A stretch of 64,000 nt of DNA from Acidobacteriota bacterium (GCA_013289685.1 JABCZL010000014.1:62001-126000); one strand, 5' to 3'. Counted from the first letter of the stretch, positions 34,939-44,336 are shown. Made by a program: numbers and translations. Notes: generated from the letters alone by a model not told the origin.

Positions 34939-35739
34939 ATGACCAACTCATCATCTAGAAAACACGCGGGGCCGGGGCCAGCGACTGACCTGCCGCCTGT
35001 TCCTGAGCTCACTTTCGCCGAGCGTGCCCGGACATTGGCCTACTTGGGTCGCATGGGCAGCCTGTCCACCTTGTCGCGAAAACAGCCAGGATTCCCTTTC
35101 GGTTCGGTGATGCCCTACGGACTCGACGATCATGGCCGTCCCATCTTCCTGATCAGCACCATGGCCATGCACACGCAGAACCTGCAGGCCGATCCCCATG
35201 CCAGTCTGCTTGTCACGCAGCAGGACACCGGGGGCGAACCACTTGGAGCATCGCGGGTAACGCTGCTTGGGAACGTTCTGCCAGTGCCGAAGCCGGATTT
35301 AGCCGAGGCTCGCAAGCTCTACCTCGAGCGTCATGCCAACAGCAGATATTGGGTAGATTTTGAAGACTTTTCTTTTTACCGCATGGACGTCGTCGATGTT
35401 TATTACGTGGGAGGCTTCGGAGTGATGGGCTGGGTATCCGCATCCGATTATGACCGCAGCCAACCCGACCCTCTTGCGGACTCCATGGCCGAAATCATTC
35501 AGCACATGAACGCCGACCACAAGGATGCGCTCGTCATGCTTGCCCGGACATTTGCTCACATTGACTCAACGGAAGCAACGATGACCACAGTCGATCGCCT
35601 CGGCTTTCATGTCCGCTTGAAAACCGCTGAGGGCATGCGTGGCGCCCGCATCGCCTTCTTGAGGGAGGTAAGCAATCAAGGTCAGACCCGGAAAGTCCTG
35701 GTGGAAATGGTGCAACAGGCGCGCTCGCAAGCCAAATGA
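34939..35739 (+). CDS. HugZ-like split-barrel flavin/heme protein with DUF2470
   Basis: A 266-residue protein. Residues 25-160 form a pyridoxamine-oxidase-like split barrel (ERARTLAYLGRMGSLST, PFGSVMPYGLDDHGRPIFLI, SRVTLLGNVLPV). Residues 180-260 match DUF2470, with MAEIIQHMNADHKDALVMLA, where the paired His residues occur in heme-utilising HugZ proteins. Members bind FMN, F420 or heme and take part in heme degradation or redox detoxification. The ATG at 34939 has GAGG upstream and comes just after the ParB-domain gene. No other heme genes are nearby, so the substrate cannot be given. Confidence 0.85.
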   Translation: MTNSSSRKHAGPGPATDLPPVPELTFAERARTLAYLGRMGSLSTLSRKQPGFPFGSVMPYGLDDHGRPIFLISTMAMHTQNLQADPHASLLVTQQDTGGEPLGASRVTLLGNVLPVPKPDLAEARKLYLERHANSRYWVDFEDFSFYRMDVVDVYYVGGFGVMGWVSASDYDRSQPDPLADSMAEIIQHMNADHKDALVMLARTFAHIDSTEATMTTVDRLGFHVRLKTAEGMRGARIAFLREVSNQGQTRKVLVEMVQQARSQAK

Positions 35740-36979
35740 ACTCTACACCTGGCCCCCAGTGGTGCACTGGACTGGCGATATTCCTGGCAAAACTGCCGCT
35801 TTCGAGTGATTGTCAGTCCACTTGAGCCACAGAGGTACAGATGGTGAAGATCGGTCGATGCGTATTGGTCGAACTGAAGGCGCATGTCTTCGCGAACCCC
35901 GGGTCCTTCCGGCGTGGCCCATCAACGGTAGACGAAAGCCAGCGACCACCGCGCAAGGCGCTGCTCAATATCGTGCAGCCGATTACACGCGGCTGTTTGT
36001 GCAACCTGAATTCCCCGAATTGCGGCATAGCGGCTCAACATCAATCGAAGGAGTGGAGCGGATTCCAAAGTGTTTTGCAAAGCTCCGACCTCTACCCGGA
36101 ACCCATCTCCCGTGATTTGTACCGCCGCTTGAAGCGGGCTTCTGCTCAGGCCAACAGCCGCCAGTGTTCCTGTAAGCCCTCATTTCCAACTATGCCAGCT
36201 TCGGCCGTTTTTCCATCTTTCATTACGACTACAAGAGAAATCAAACCTCGATTCGGGAAATACGCAATTTCAACTTTCCGCCCGCCTCGTGAAGGATTAG
36301 ATGGTTTGGCAAGCTGATGTATTCGAGATGGGGACGAAGTGAGCTGTAGTCGCTATCGGAGATCGACAGAAGTATTTTGTTGCTGACTTGATTCCCTGCG
36401 GCATTCGTCCGCCCGCTAGGCTGAGAATGAACTCGCCCGTCATGGGTGTTTTCAACGGAGAAGGCCGGTCTCCGACGGGATGCTGTACGCTCCCAAGTTA
36501 TCGACGCGCTCTAAGCGCAAGAGATAAAAGGAGACTGGCAGTGGAGAAGATTCGCCTCTGCAGCAAAGGCGACGAAGAAGTGAGCGACGAGAAATATCTG
36601 TACGTTTGGCGCGCCGACTCACGTAAGAACACGGCAGCAACGGAATAGCGGGCTTACCGCATGCAACAGCTGGCGAGTGACTAACGTGAGCTTGTCCGCG
36701 ACATTCCCAGGCTACCAAATAAGAGAACTCCGCACTCTTGCCTTCCAACCCCTCGGAGTAAATAAATCCGAGCCTTCTGAGCCATTCTGCACAGTATTCG
36801 CAGAGGGAACGAGCGAATCTGTTAGTACCTCAAGAGGGCAGGTCCCCGCCAAACCAGACGGCCCGACCTGCCTCCCTGGAGTTGGTTCGAGACAGATCCA
36901 AGTGCCGTTGAAGGTACATGGACACTGCGCACCCAGGCCCTGCATTCAGACCGCCTGTTTACAAAATCGAGGGAAAGGG
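35740..36979. other. 1.2-kb stretch without a recognised gene
   Basis: Several frames of 60-160 codons are open here on both strands, but their translations have no recognisable domain and an erratic composition. The only one with a good ribosome binding site is the tiny frame at 36541-36648. The stretch could contain decayed genes or a promoter for the peptidoglycan-binding gene at 36980. No repeat, tRNA or terminator was identified. Confidence 0.4.
36541..36648 (+). CDS. Possible small protein of 35 residues
   Basis: A GTG at 36541 is preceded by AAGGAG with a 7-base spacer and opens a 35-codon frame (MEKIRLCSKGDEEVSDEKYL and on). The product is charged and soluble and matches nothing I know. 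It is included only because of the ribosome binding site. Confidence 0.25.
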   Translation: MEKIRLCSKGDEEVSDEKYLYVWRADSRKNTAATE

Positions 36980-37462
36980 ATGTTTCTTGCCAGCAAAATT
37001 GTTTGCTCTGGGATTGCCTTCGTGTTGATGACGCCGTGGATCTCAGGACCACGTCCGAGACCACTTGATTCGGGAGCCAATCTCAGCAGAGAACTGGTGG
37101 TGGCTGGCAGTTGGAGCTCGAAAGAGCCAAAGGAAACGCCTGGGGACCATGTCAAGGAGATGCAACAGACTCTTCGGGACAAAGGACACTACGGAGGCAG
37201 AGTCGACGGCGTGTTCGGTCTACGAACTCGGGCGAGCATCCGTGAATTCCAGAAGGCAGTGAGTCTACCGGTCACAGGGCAGTTGGATGTTCGGACGGCC
37301 GGTAAGCTTGGAGTCAGACCTGAAGTTCGCCGGGATACGGGCTACGAAACTTCACAATATAAACCTTCAGCAGGCATAAAGTGGGCTAGAGGTTCGAGGC
37401 GATCCGGAAGGACACTACAGAAGATTGTCAAGAAATCGGCTCCGACCGTCCCGCCAGCCTAG
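36980..37462 (+). CDS. Secreted peptidoglycan-binding (PG_binding_1) protein
   Basis: A 160-residue protein. The N-terminus (MFLASKIVCSGIAFVLMTPW) is a signal peptide or anchor. Residues about 55-110 form a PG_binding_1 domain: VKEMQQTLRDKGHYGGRVDG, then FGLRTRASIREFQKA and LDVRTAGKLG. The C-terminal 45 residues are basic and disordered. The ATG at 36980 follows GAGGGAAAGGG, a clear ribosome binding site, so the longer frame to 36677 is rejected. It overlaps nothing and lies 88 bp before the preferred start of the M23 peptidase. The two may act together on the cell wall. Confidence 0.78.
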   Translation: MFLASKIVCSGIAFVLMTPWISGPRPRPLDSGANLSRELVVAGSWSSKEPKETPGDHVKEMQQTLRDKGHYGGRVDGVFGLRTRASIREFQKAVSLPVTGQLDVRTAGKLGVRPEVRRDTGYETSQYKPSAGIKWARGSRRSGRTLQKIVKKSAPTVPPA

Positions 37463-37550
37463 TGTGGATCGGGAGCCTTCGGAAGAACATGATGAGTCCA
37501 TCGCCATCCCGTCCGGGCACGGTCCGGCGCGGCATTCTGGAAGAGGAAGC

Positions 37551-38060
37551 GTGAGGCTCTGCGTTTACATCGCATTTCTTTTTCCACTGTTTCTTGTCGC
37601 TGGCGCGCCCTCTTCCATTCTCGAAATGGCCCCCCCTATTACCGGACTGGCTCTCGCAAGTTTGCAAGACACCTTCGAAGAAATTCATAGCGGACACCCG
37701 CATAACGCAATCGACATTCTAGAGCCGAGAGGGACGCCCGTGCATGCAGCGGTATCCGGGACGGTCCACAAATTGTTCCTCAGCAAACCGGGCGGCAACA
37801 CGATCTACCAATTCGATGAAGTGGGACAGTATTGCTACTACTACGCGCATTTGGACAGATACATGAAAGGTTTGCGGGAGGGGATGCGAGTTGAGCGTGG
37901 CGACGTCATTGGTTTCGTTGGATCGACGGGAAATGCGGATCCAGGCACGCCACACTTGCACTTTGCGATCTTCGAGTTGTCACCGGACAAGCTTTGGTGG
38001 AAGGGGAAGGCCGTAAACCCTTATCCTGGTCTGGTTGCTGCAGTGAAGCGGGCGCGATAG
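37551..38060 (+). CDS. M23 family metallopeptidase (LytM-like)
   Basis: From a GTG at 37551, with GAGGAAG upstream, the product has 169 residues. It begins with a hydrophobic export segment, VRLCVYIAFLFPLFLVAGAP. HPHNAIDILEPRGTPVHAAV holds the first zinc ligands (H-x3-D), YYYAHLDRYMKGL the central region, and GTPHLHFAIFEL the HxH motif. LytM-like enzymes cut peptide cross-links of peptidoglycan in the periplasm, or regulate amidases when degenerate; here all ligands are present. A TTG at 37425 would give a 42-residue N-terminal extension overlapping the previous gene. It converges with the L,D-transpeptidase gene across 67 bp. Confidence 0.82.
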   Translation: MRLCVYIAFLFPLFLVAGAPSSILEMAPPITGLALASLQDTFEEIHSGHPHNAIDILEPRGTPVHAAVSGTVHKLFLSKPGGNTIYQFDEVGQYCYYYAHLDRYMKGLREGMRVERGDVIGFVGSTGNADPGTPHLHFAIFELSPDKLWWKGKAVNPYPGLVAAVKRAR

Positions 38061-38127
38061 CAATCGCGTTGAGGAACCTGCTCCGATGTGGTCACTGCGT
38101 TCCCTGAGCGGTCGCAGCTTCGCCTTC

Positions 38128-39090
38128 TCATTCCTCGAACACAACCGGTGTCCCATCTTTGACCAGGTCGGCGACTCGGTTGGCGTCCCAGTTTGTCATC
38201 CGCACGCACCCGTGAGACTGGGAATGTCCGATCTCCCCCGCTTCCGGCGTGCCGTGGATCCCGTAGTGCGGTACGTTGATTCCCATCCAGACAACGCCCA
38301 CCGGATTGTTTGGACCCGCTGCGATCTTGACCTTGGCATTTGCGGGATTGGCGTCCCAGAACAAGTCTGGGTTGTAGTTGTAGGTTGGATTTCGCACCAC
38401 ATCGGTGATCACCCAATTCCCGAACGGGAGCGGATCGTGTGCGCTGCCGCTTGTCACCGGGGCGTAAAAAATAACCTGGCCTTCCCGATCATAAACCATC
38501 AGGACCGAGGCTTTCTTCGAGACAACGATCTTGACGGCGCCAGCATGGGCCGGCTCACCTTGTTTTACACCCAGCACATTCGGGACACGGATGCGTTCTC
38601 CCGCTGTGAAGCGGGCGCGGAGGTTCAAGCGCTTAAGCAGCGCAGGTGCCGAGTGGAATCTCGCGCCGAGCTCTTCCAGCACGGATGTGTAGTAAAGGCC
38701 CGGAAGTTTCGACTGCTCCGTCGCGTCTTCCGGAATGGTTTTATTGAACGGCCCTGCGGCGTCTTCCGGGGTGATCGTATAGGACACCATCGGTTCAACT
38801 GCACCAGCGCCCAGCGCCGCGAGCAGCGCCTTGCGGCTCCGTGCACCTTGAGCAATCCCACGTGCTTTTTGGAACGCCGCCAGCGCCTCGCGGCTGTTTC
38901 TTCCATTTTCGTCGTCGATCTGTCCTGGTGAGAAGTCGGCTCGATCCAGAAGGACCTGCAATTGAAGGTCTGCGAGCCCGACGGCCCGAGCTGGCGGGGC
39001 CGGGCGTTTGGCTGCGATCGAGGTCGATGTGCCAAGCAGAATCGCCGCGCTCACGACAAAATACGACAGAGTCTTGAGTGTGAATTTCAT
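38128..39090 (-). CDS. L,D-transpeptidase (YkuD family)
   Basis: A 320-residue protein from the ATG at 39090 (CAGGAG upstream). The signal peptide is SYFVVSAAILLGTSTSIAA. Residues 35-75 are a partial peptidoglycan-binding domain (LQVLLDRADFSPGQIDDENG). Residues 135-150 look LysM-like (FTAGERIRVPNV). The YkuD domain fills the C-terminal half and carries MGINVPHYGIHGT and HSQSHGCVRMTNWD, the HxxGC-type active site with its Cys. The enzyme would make 3-3 cross-links or attach proteins to peptidoglycan in the periplasm. Tandem CAACGTT repeats lie just upstream. Confidence 0.9.
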   Translation of the reverse strand: MKFTLKTLSYFVVSAAILLGTSTSIAAKRPAPPARAVGLADLQLQVLLDRADFSPGQIDDENGRNSREALAAFQKARGIAQGARSRKALLAALGAGAVEPMVSYTITPEDAAGPFNKTIPEDATEQSKLPGLYYTSVLEELGARFHSAPALLKRLNLRARFTAGERIRVPNVLGVKQGEPAHAGAVKIVVSKKASVLMVYDREGQVIFYAPVTSGSAHDPLPFGNWVITDVVRNPTYNYNPDLFWDANPANAKVKIAAGPNNPVGVVWMGINVPHYGIHGTPEAGEIGHSQSHGCVRMTNWDANRVADLVKDGTPVVFEE

Positions 39091-39127
39091 GATGCTCCTG
39101 AGCGACAAGTGCGTGTTCTTCTGGTCA

Positions 39128-39153
39128 CAACGTTAAGAACCAACGTTGAGAAC
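39128..39153. promoter_or_regulatory. Tandem 13-bp CAACGTTRAGAAC repeats upstream of ldt gene
   Basis: CAACGTTAAGAAC (39128-39140) is followed immediately by CAACGTTGAGAAC (39141-39153). Two related CAACGT units occur at 39162 and 39184. The block sits 38-100 bp upstream of the L,D-transpeptidase start. It may be an iterated operator or a short repeat without function. Confidence 0.35.
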
Positions 39154-39364
39154 CAGCGATGCAACGTTATCAGGCACGTTTCTCAACGTCTGTTCAACAC
39201 CGCTCACATCGAAGCAGAACGAATGAGTTCAACTCGATGCTTTCCGCCGATGAGCACTCTTGCTCAAACGAATGCCGGGTGGAGTGCTAGCGTTAAGATG
39301 TGCCTCCAGGGGACTGCTTCAGCGCATCAACGCGCGCTCCGTTTGCATGTTCCCGCAGGAACAC

Positions 39365-39405
39365 AACGTCATGACAGGACGGGGTGTACGATAACGTCAT
39401 GACAG
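39365..39405. promoter_or_regulatory. Direct repeat AACGTCATGACAG over the BrnA start
   Basis: AACGTCATGACAG occurs at 39365-39377 and again at 39393-39405, 28 bp apart. Each copy contains the 8-bp palindrome GTCATGAC, and the second copy includes the ATG of the BrnA-like gene. Antitoxins commonly repress their own operon, so this is a plausible operator. Confidence 0.4.
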
Positions 39406-39683
39406 CCAAGCCCAAGAAAGCAAAGCGGAAAAAGTTACGCCCGCGGCCGGAGAAAATTGGCGACCTGCAGGCATCGGTTGAAGACGACTTGTTATTGCTG
39501 GCGGATGGGGAGACGGGCGCGGAGGCGCGCTGGAACCGGCCGCGAAAGCGGAGAGTCTCGTTGCGCGTGGATGTTGAAGTGGTGGACTGGTTCAAGTCCA
39601 AAGGTCCGGGCTACCAGACGCGAATCAACCGGATATTGAGAAGAGTCATGATGGAAGGGAAGAAGCGGATGGGCGAGAAGTAG
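39399..39683 (+). CDS. Orphan BrnA-like antitoxin
   Basis: A 94-residue basic protein from the ATG at 39399. The C-terminal half, VSLRVDVEVVDWFKSKGPGY followed by QTRINRILRRVM, is the BrnA-type DNA-binding segment (ribbon-helix-helix-like). BrnA neutralises the BrnT ribonuclease and represses the operon. BrnT should lie directly upstream, but no BrnT-like frame is present between 39091 and 39398, so this is an orphan or serves as a plain regulator. The upstream GTG at 39384 would add five residues. The N-terminal half is Lys/Arg/Pro-rich and probably disordered. Confidence 0.72.
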   Translation: MTAKPKKAKRKKLRPRPEKIGDLQASVEDDLLLLADGETGAEARWNRPRKRRVSLRVDVEVVDWFKSKGPGYQTRINRILRRVMMEGKKRMGEK

Positions 39684-40060
39684 AGGGATCGAGCACACTC
39701 TGGCAAGCCCGGCCTGAATGCGTCAGCGCCGCTCGCTGCCCGTGTAAGCCCGCAGAGTCCGCCCTAATCTCCGACAACAGATCCGCACGGAAAAAATTGG
39801 GGAACGTTCCGTCTGTTCCCGGGTTCCCCCCGGGTTCCCCTCGTGATCAAAACCACTTGGCGCCGGCATTTCCGACTCCCGCCCTTCGCCAAGGACGCGA
39901 AGGACGGGGCACCCCACTGTGCTGGTGATTCCAGCGAGATCAAAAGCCTGGGCCACCCGCCGCGAGCGAGCAGCGGGAAGACTCTGTCCAGCGGTCGAAG
40001 TGCCCCACTCAAGCCAAAATCAGGCTTGAATGGGCCACCCGTCAACCTTTCTCTGCAACT
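39684..40060. other. Spacer with short palindromic C/G runs
   Basis: No gene is recognised between the BrnA-like gene and the end of the GloVer gene. The part around 39805-39840 has GTTCCCGGGTTCC-like units that can fold, but no T-tract follows on either strand. The right part (39880-40020) resembles the short repeated non-coding sequence often seen in these genomes, although no second copy was found in this window. Confidence 0.35.
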
Positions 40061-41764
40061 CTAGTTCACGGTGAACTTTGTCGGGCTGTTGGCGGTCCCG
40101 CCCGGTGTGGTGATGAATATCGTCACAGCTCCCGGCGCGAGTCCTGAGGGCACATCCGCCGTCACCTCAGAGTCGGAAACCACAGTGAACGTAGTCGCCT
40201 TCACAGTGCCAAATTTCACAGCAGTGGCCTGAGTCAACCCTGAGCCTTTGATCGTCACCAGCGTTCCCGTAGCACCGCTCGGCGGCGAAAAGCTCGTGCT
40301 TTTCGGCTTCACTTTGAACGTCTGCGGACTGGTCAGTGTCGTCGCGCCCGTCGTCACCGTAACCGGGCCCGTGTGCGCTCCTGCGGGAACCACGGCCGTG
40401 AGGTAACTCGTGCCAGATCGGGTCACCTTCGTCGCCGCGACGCCGCCAAACTTCACCGCCGACGCGCTCGTAAAGCCCTGCCCGAACATGCCCACACTCG
40501 CGCCCACAAAGCCCGTCTTCTGCGTCGGCTCCATATTCACAAATGCCTCATCACCCGTTGCCACGCTGAAAAACGTGCCTTGGCAGACGTAGGCACAGGA
40601 GGCGGGGTTGCCGCCACTAGGGGTCGTTCCATACAACAGCCCGTTCGTATTCTGAATCAGGGTGGAACTGGGCAAGTTCCCATCAACCGGAGGGTTCGGG
40701 AACAAAAACGCTGTAAACACGCCAGCCGATGTCAGTTTGTAGATGCTGCCGTTTCCGATGGGCCCGTAAGCCGGGTTTACTCCATAGAAGCTTCCGTCGG
40801 CCACTTGCAGCAGATTCACCGGCGGACCGGAATTATTGACGCAGGACGCATCGGTCGCATTGGTGAAATCGTGAAAATCAGTAGCGACTCCGGCTGTGGT
40901 CAGCTTGTAGATATTTCCGCTGCCATTCAGCGCTCCCTGTTGCGTGGCTCCATACAGCTTTCCATCCTTGCCCTGAATCAACCCGGTACATGGAACATCC
41001 CCGGTTGTGAACGCGAAATCGTGAATTTCCTTGAAAACACCTGTCGTGCTGATCCTATACACACAGCCCGCTCCCTGGACCACCTCACAGTCCGCGAGCG
41101 TGCCATAGAGATTGCCATCGCTGGCCTGGAACAAATTGGAAGCGTGGCATTCTCCGTTGTTAAAGACAAAAGTATGGAGATTCGTGTACACGCCCGCCGG
41201 GGTCAGCTTGTAAACATTCCCGCAGACCTGAACCTCGTTGCCAGTTACGCCATAGAAATTGCCATCGACGCCCTGGATCGGCGGGTATATGGGCAAGGAG
41301 TCGCCGTTCGCACCGGTGAAGTCATGCAGATCGGTAAACACTCCGGCTGGCGTCAGCCGGAAAATGCTGCCCATGCCGGTCGCCGGATTCCCACCCTCGC
41401 ACACGCTATAAAAATTTCCATCGCTGCCCAGCGTGAGCCCTGCACCACCACAATTGGTCCATCCCTGCGGGAAGTTGAAAAACATGGTTTCCATTCCCGC
41501 CGGAGAAATCTTGTAGATCGCGCCGCCGCCGGTGCCGCCAGCTCCGCAGGCTGCACCACCCCCGTACATATTGCCGTCGCGGCCTTGCACGATGTTGCCG
41601 CGAGGAGCGCAGGCGTCCAGCGTACCGAGGTTAAAGCTGTGCAGCACAGTGGGAGTTTGCGCCTGCGCCGGAACGGCCCCGGCGAATATGACCACAACCG
41701 CGAGCAAGGTGAGCGCCATTGCAATCACGCCCGAGCTCTGACCTTGATAATGATTCGACTTCAT
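40061..41764 (-). CDS. Secreted GloVer-repeat protein with two IPT/TIG domains
   Basis: A 567-residue protein from the ATG at 41764 (CAGGAG eight bases upstream). The signal peptide is ALTLLAVVVIFAGAVPAQAQ. Residues 40-400 hold about eight repeats of the choice-of-anchor GloVer type, such as IYKISPAGMETMFFNF, FRLTPAGVFTDLHDFTGANG and VYKLTPAGVYTNLHTF, each with LIQGxDGxxYG. Residues 400-567 are two immunoglobulin-like IPT/TIG domains (VGMFGQGFTSASAVKFGGVA and VTIKGSGLTQATAVKFGTV). There is no membrane anchor at the C-terminus. Members are exported proteins of unknown function, abundant in Acidobacteriota. It is divergent from the winged-helix/TPR gene. Confidence 0.85.
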   Translation of the reverse strand: MKSNHYQGQSSGVIAMALTLLAVVVIFAGAVPAQAQTPTVLHSFNLGTLDACAPRGNIVQGRDGNMYGGGAACGAGGTGGGAIYKISPAGMETMFFNFPQGWTNCGGAGLTLGSDGNFYSVCEGGNPATGMGSIFRLTPAGVFTDLHDFTGANGDSLPIYPPIQGVDGNFYGVTGNEVQVCGNVYKLTPAGVYTNLHTFVFNNGECHASNLFQASDGNLYGTLADCEVVQGAGCVYRISTTGVFKEIHDFAFTTGDVPCTGLIQGKDGKLYGATQQGALNGSGNIYKLTTAGVATDFHDFTNATDASCVNNSGPPVNLLQVADGSFYGVNPAYGPIGNGSIYKLTSAGVFTAFLFPNPPVDGNLPSSTLIQNTNGLLYGTTPSGGNPASCAYVCQGTFFSVATGDEAFVNMEPTQKTGFVGASVGMFGQGFTSASAVKFGGVAATKVTRSGTSYLTAVVPAGAHTGPVTVTTGATTLTSPQTFKVKPKSTSFSPPSGATGTLVTIKGSGLTQATAVKFGTVKATTFTVVSDSEVTADVPSGLAPGAVTIFITTPGGTANSPTKFTVN

Positions 41765-42030
41765 TGTTTGTCTCCTGAGAGTGAGTCGCGCTCAGGCTTT
41801 GTTTCGGGGGATCCGCCTTCACGCTGCGGCGACTGTCGCCCGAAAAGAAGCTTTCGGTCAATAGACTGAGGATAGCGGGTGGCTGGTACGTGTCTGGCGA
41901 GATAAGATATTTAGTTACAGGTGCTTACACGAACTTATTGCCTGACAAAACAGGTTGGGATCCGCCCGAAAGTGTGGTTTCACAGCATTACGTTCGGTGC
42001 TACACTGACCATCCCCCTGCGACCGTCCCT

Positions 42031-43581
42031 ATGGGCTCTCCCCAGGCAGTTCGGGTTCTCGTTCGCTTCGGTATGTTTGAAGCCGATCTGCGCGCGGGCG
42101 AACTGCGGCGGAATGGCGTCAGGGTCCGTCTTCAAGATCTACCGTTTCGGGCGCTGACGCTATTGCTCGCCCGTCCCGGGGAGGTGGTCACGCGCGAGGA
42201 GTTCCGTCAGGCGCTTTGGCCCTCAGACATCTTTGTGGATTTTGAGCAGGGGATCAGCAGCGCCGTCATGCGACTGCGCGACGCCTTGCAGGACTCGGCC
42301 GACAATCCAATCTTTATTGAGACGATCGAACGCCGCGGCTACCGCTGGATCGCACCCATCCATCCAGCCGAACCTCTCGGGGGCGAAGCACCGGAACTGG
42401 AAAAAGAATCGGCGGAAGCACAACCGTCTCCAAAGGCAGCGCCGCTAACGTTAGGAGTCTCTTCAGGAGTCTCCTCGTGGCGGAAATTGGTTTTTGTCCT
42501 CCCAGCGCTGGCGCTTCTTTTCGCGGTGTGGATCTTCCGTCCCTTCTATCGCGAAACCAAAGCGAGCGCGAAACTCAGTCAGCCTCACAGCCAGAGCCTG
42601 CATCCACCCGCCAATCGCGAGGCCGAAGACCTTTACCTCAAAGGCCGCTTCTACCTGAACAAGCGTACTCCCGAGAGCCTGAATCAGGCTTTGGAAGCCT
42701 TCACCCAGGCTATTGCGCGCGATCCCAACTATTCCGACGCCTACGTTGGCCTCGCCGACTGCTACAACTTGCTGCGGGAGTTCTCCGCCATGCCGGGGAA
42801 TGAGGCCTATTTCAAAGCGTTTGCGGCTGCCAAGAAGGCGGTTGACCTGAATCCGCAGTCTTCCGAGGCGCATGCCTCGCTGGCGTTTGTGACGTTCTTT
42901 GGAATTTGGGACGCTGCCGACGCCGAAAAAGAATTTCGCCGCGCCATCGAACTCGATCCAAACAACGCCAAGGCCCATCACTGGTACGCGACGTTTCTGC
43001 ATACCCTTGGCCGCTACGATGAAGCTCTGACCGAGATTGGCTTGGCGCGCGAACTTGCCCCGGATTCCTCCTCCATCCTCGCCGACAAGGGAGAATTGCA
43101 ATGGGGTGCGGGACATCACGAACAAGCGCTGCAATTGCTGAAACAACTTGAGGCGGCCGAACCAGATTTCATTTCGCCCCACCTTTACCTGAGATTCGCT
43201 TACTTCGAAACTGGCGATTATCCCAACTACATCGTGGAGTTGAAAAAAGACGCCCTGCTGACCCACGATGCGGCGCAATCATCAGTGGCTGAGGCAGCGG
43301 CGAATGGCTTCGCCAGGGGTGGCGAACACGGCTTGTTCGAAGCGCAACTTTCGGAACAGAGGAAGCTCTACGAACAGCGGAAGCTGTCACCCTATTTTGT
43401 CGCGCAGACCGACGCCCGGCTCGGCAACACGCGCGAAGCGCTCAAGTATCTGACCATCTGCGTCCAGTCGCATGACCAGGTCGTGCTGAATCTTCGCGAT
43501 GACCAGGACTTCACCAGCCTTCACGGGAATCCAGCATTCAAGCAACTACTCACCAAAATTGGCCTGCCGCCGGTCAATTGA
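42031..43581 (+). CDS. Winged-helix, membrane-anchored TPR protein (ToxR/CadC-like)
   Basis: About 516 residues from the ATG at 42031; the longer frame from 41890 would add 47 residues without a domain. Residues 10-105 are an OmpR-type winged helix (LRRNGVRVRLQDLPFRALTL, ending in IETIERRGYRWIAPI). One membrane helix is at about residues 150-170 (LVFVLPALALLFAVWIF). The rest is TPR-like: FTQAIARDPNYSDAYVGLAD, FRRAIELDPNNAKAHHWYAT and LARELAPDSSSILADKGE. This plan is that of CadC/ToxR-like one-component regulators, which are greatly expanded in Acidobacteriota. The ligand is unknown. Confidence 0.82.
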   Translation: MGSPQAVRVLVRFGMFEADLRAGELRRNGVRVRLQDLPFRALTLLLARPGEVVTREEFRQALWPSDIFVDFEQGISSAVMRLRDALQDSADNPIFIETIERRGYRWIAPIHPAEPLGGEAPELEKESAEAQPSPKAAPLTLGVSSGVSSWRKLVFVLPALALLFAVWIFRPFYRETKASAKLSQPHSQSLHPPANREAEDLYLKGRFYLNKRTPESLNQALEAFTQAIARDPNYSDAYVGLADCYNLLREFSAMPGNEAYFKAFAAAKKAVDLNPQSSEAHASLAFVTFFGIWDAADAEKEFRRAIELDPNNAKAHHWYATFLHTLGRYDEALTEIGLARELAPDSSSILADKGELQWGAGHHEQALQLLKQLEAAEPDFISPHLYLRFAYFETGDYPNYIVELKKDALLTHDAAQSSVAEAAANGFARGGEHGLFEAQLSEQRKLYEQRKLSPYFVAQTDARLGNTREALKYLTICVQSHDQVVLNLRDDQDFTSLHGNPAFKQLLTKIGLPPVN

Positions 43582-43844
43582 ACGGCAACGAAAAACAGCG
43601 CACGGAAGTTGGCCGGATTGGTCAAGTGAAGTCGGCTTACCGGACCTGATGGCGATTTCTGCCGGTTGACGGTCTAACCGGAAGTTACGTTCTAGCGCGG
43701 ACTCCGACGACGTTGTCCCGAAGCCGGGCTTGGCGGAGATCTCGGTCGATCTCTTCAATCCCGTTTCTGGACCGCGTTCGTTTCTCACGCGGCGGTCAAA
43801 ATGAGGCCCATTTTGAGCGCTGCGAGTCGAGCGGCTGTAACTAT

Positions 43845-44336
43845 CTAGGCAAGGGCCTGCCGGAGATATCCTGCCACGTCGCTAACGAAGCGATGCACCG
43901 ACACTTCCGCGATGCGGTGGCCGACGATCGCGTTCATGGTTTTTCCCAAAGCGCCGAAAGGTGGTTCGTAAATCCCGGAGAAATCCACTTGCGTTTCGGT
44001 CGAGGTCAGCGGATACACGGAAAGCTCGCCCTTCATGAGCGGAAACAATCCCGGCATGGTCGTGGCCTCCCACTCCAGCAGCAAACGGGTGGTGGGAGTT
44101 GAAGTGGCGTCAACGACTTTTTCCTCAATGCTTTTCACGGAGATATTGATGTCGGTCTTCACGCCAATACCGCCAAAATCGACGTGCAGTTCAGCGGCGA
44201 CCGATTGCGCGCGGGAAGCGGCCGCCTTCGTAGCCGACTGGAACACCGTGAGTGCGTTCTGCCTCAACGCATCGCGGACGAGCTCGTAGGGACGGTTAAC
44301 ATAGTCGAAGCTGCGAATCTCACGTCCTGTACTCAT
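43845..44336 (-). CDS. SRPBCC-like small protein
   Basis: A 163-residue soluble protein from the ATG at 44336. It has the alternating strand pattern of the START/SRPBCC fold: LHVDFGGIGVKTDINISV, TRLLLEWEATTMPGLFPLMK and GELSVYPLTSTETQVDFSGI. It ends in a long helix, VHRFVSDVAGYLRQ. The family binds hydrophobic ligands, but no ligand can be inferred. It is transcribed away from sdhC. The C-terminus lies 263 bp from the end of the TPR gene; no hairpin terminator was recognised there. Confidence 0.6.
   Translation of the reverse strand: MSTGREIRSFDYVNRPYELVRDALRQNALTVFQSATKAAASRAQSVAAELHVDFGGIGVKTDINISVKSIEEKVVDATSTPTTRLLLEWEATTMPGLFPLMKGELSVYPLTSTETQVDFSGIYEPPFGALGKTMNAIVGHRIAEVSVHRFVSDVAGYLRQALA

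Noticed and set aside
36677-36979. N-terminal extension of the peptidoglycan-binding protein
   Set aside because: The added 101 residues have no domain and would place the signal peptide in the middle of the protein; a strong ribosome binding site precedes 36980.
40373-41869. A 498-codon plus-strand frame opposite the GloVer gene
   Set aside because: It is the antisense of a repeat-rich, high-GC gene; its translation is Arg/His-rich without any domain.
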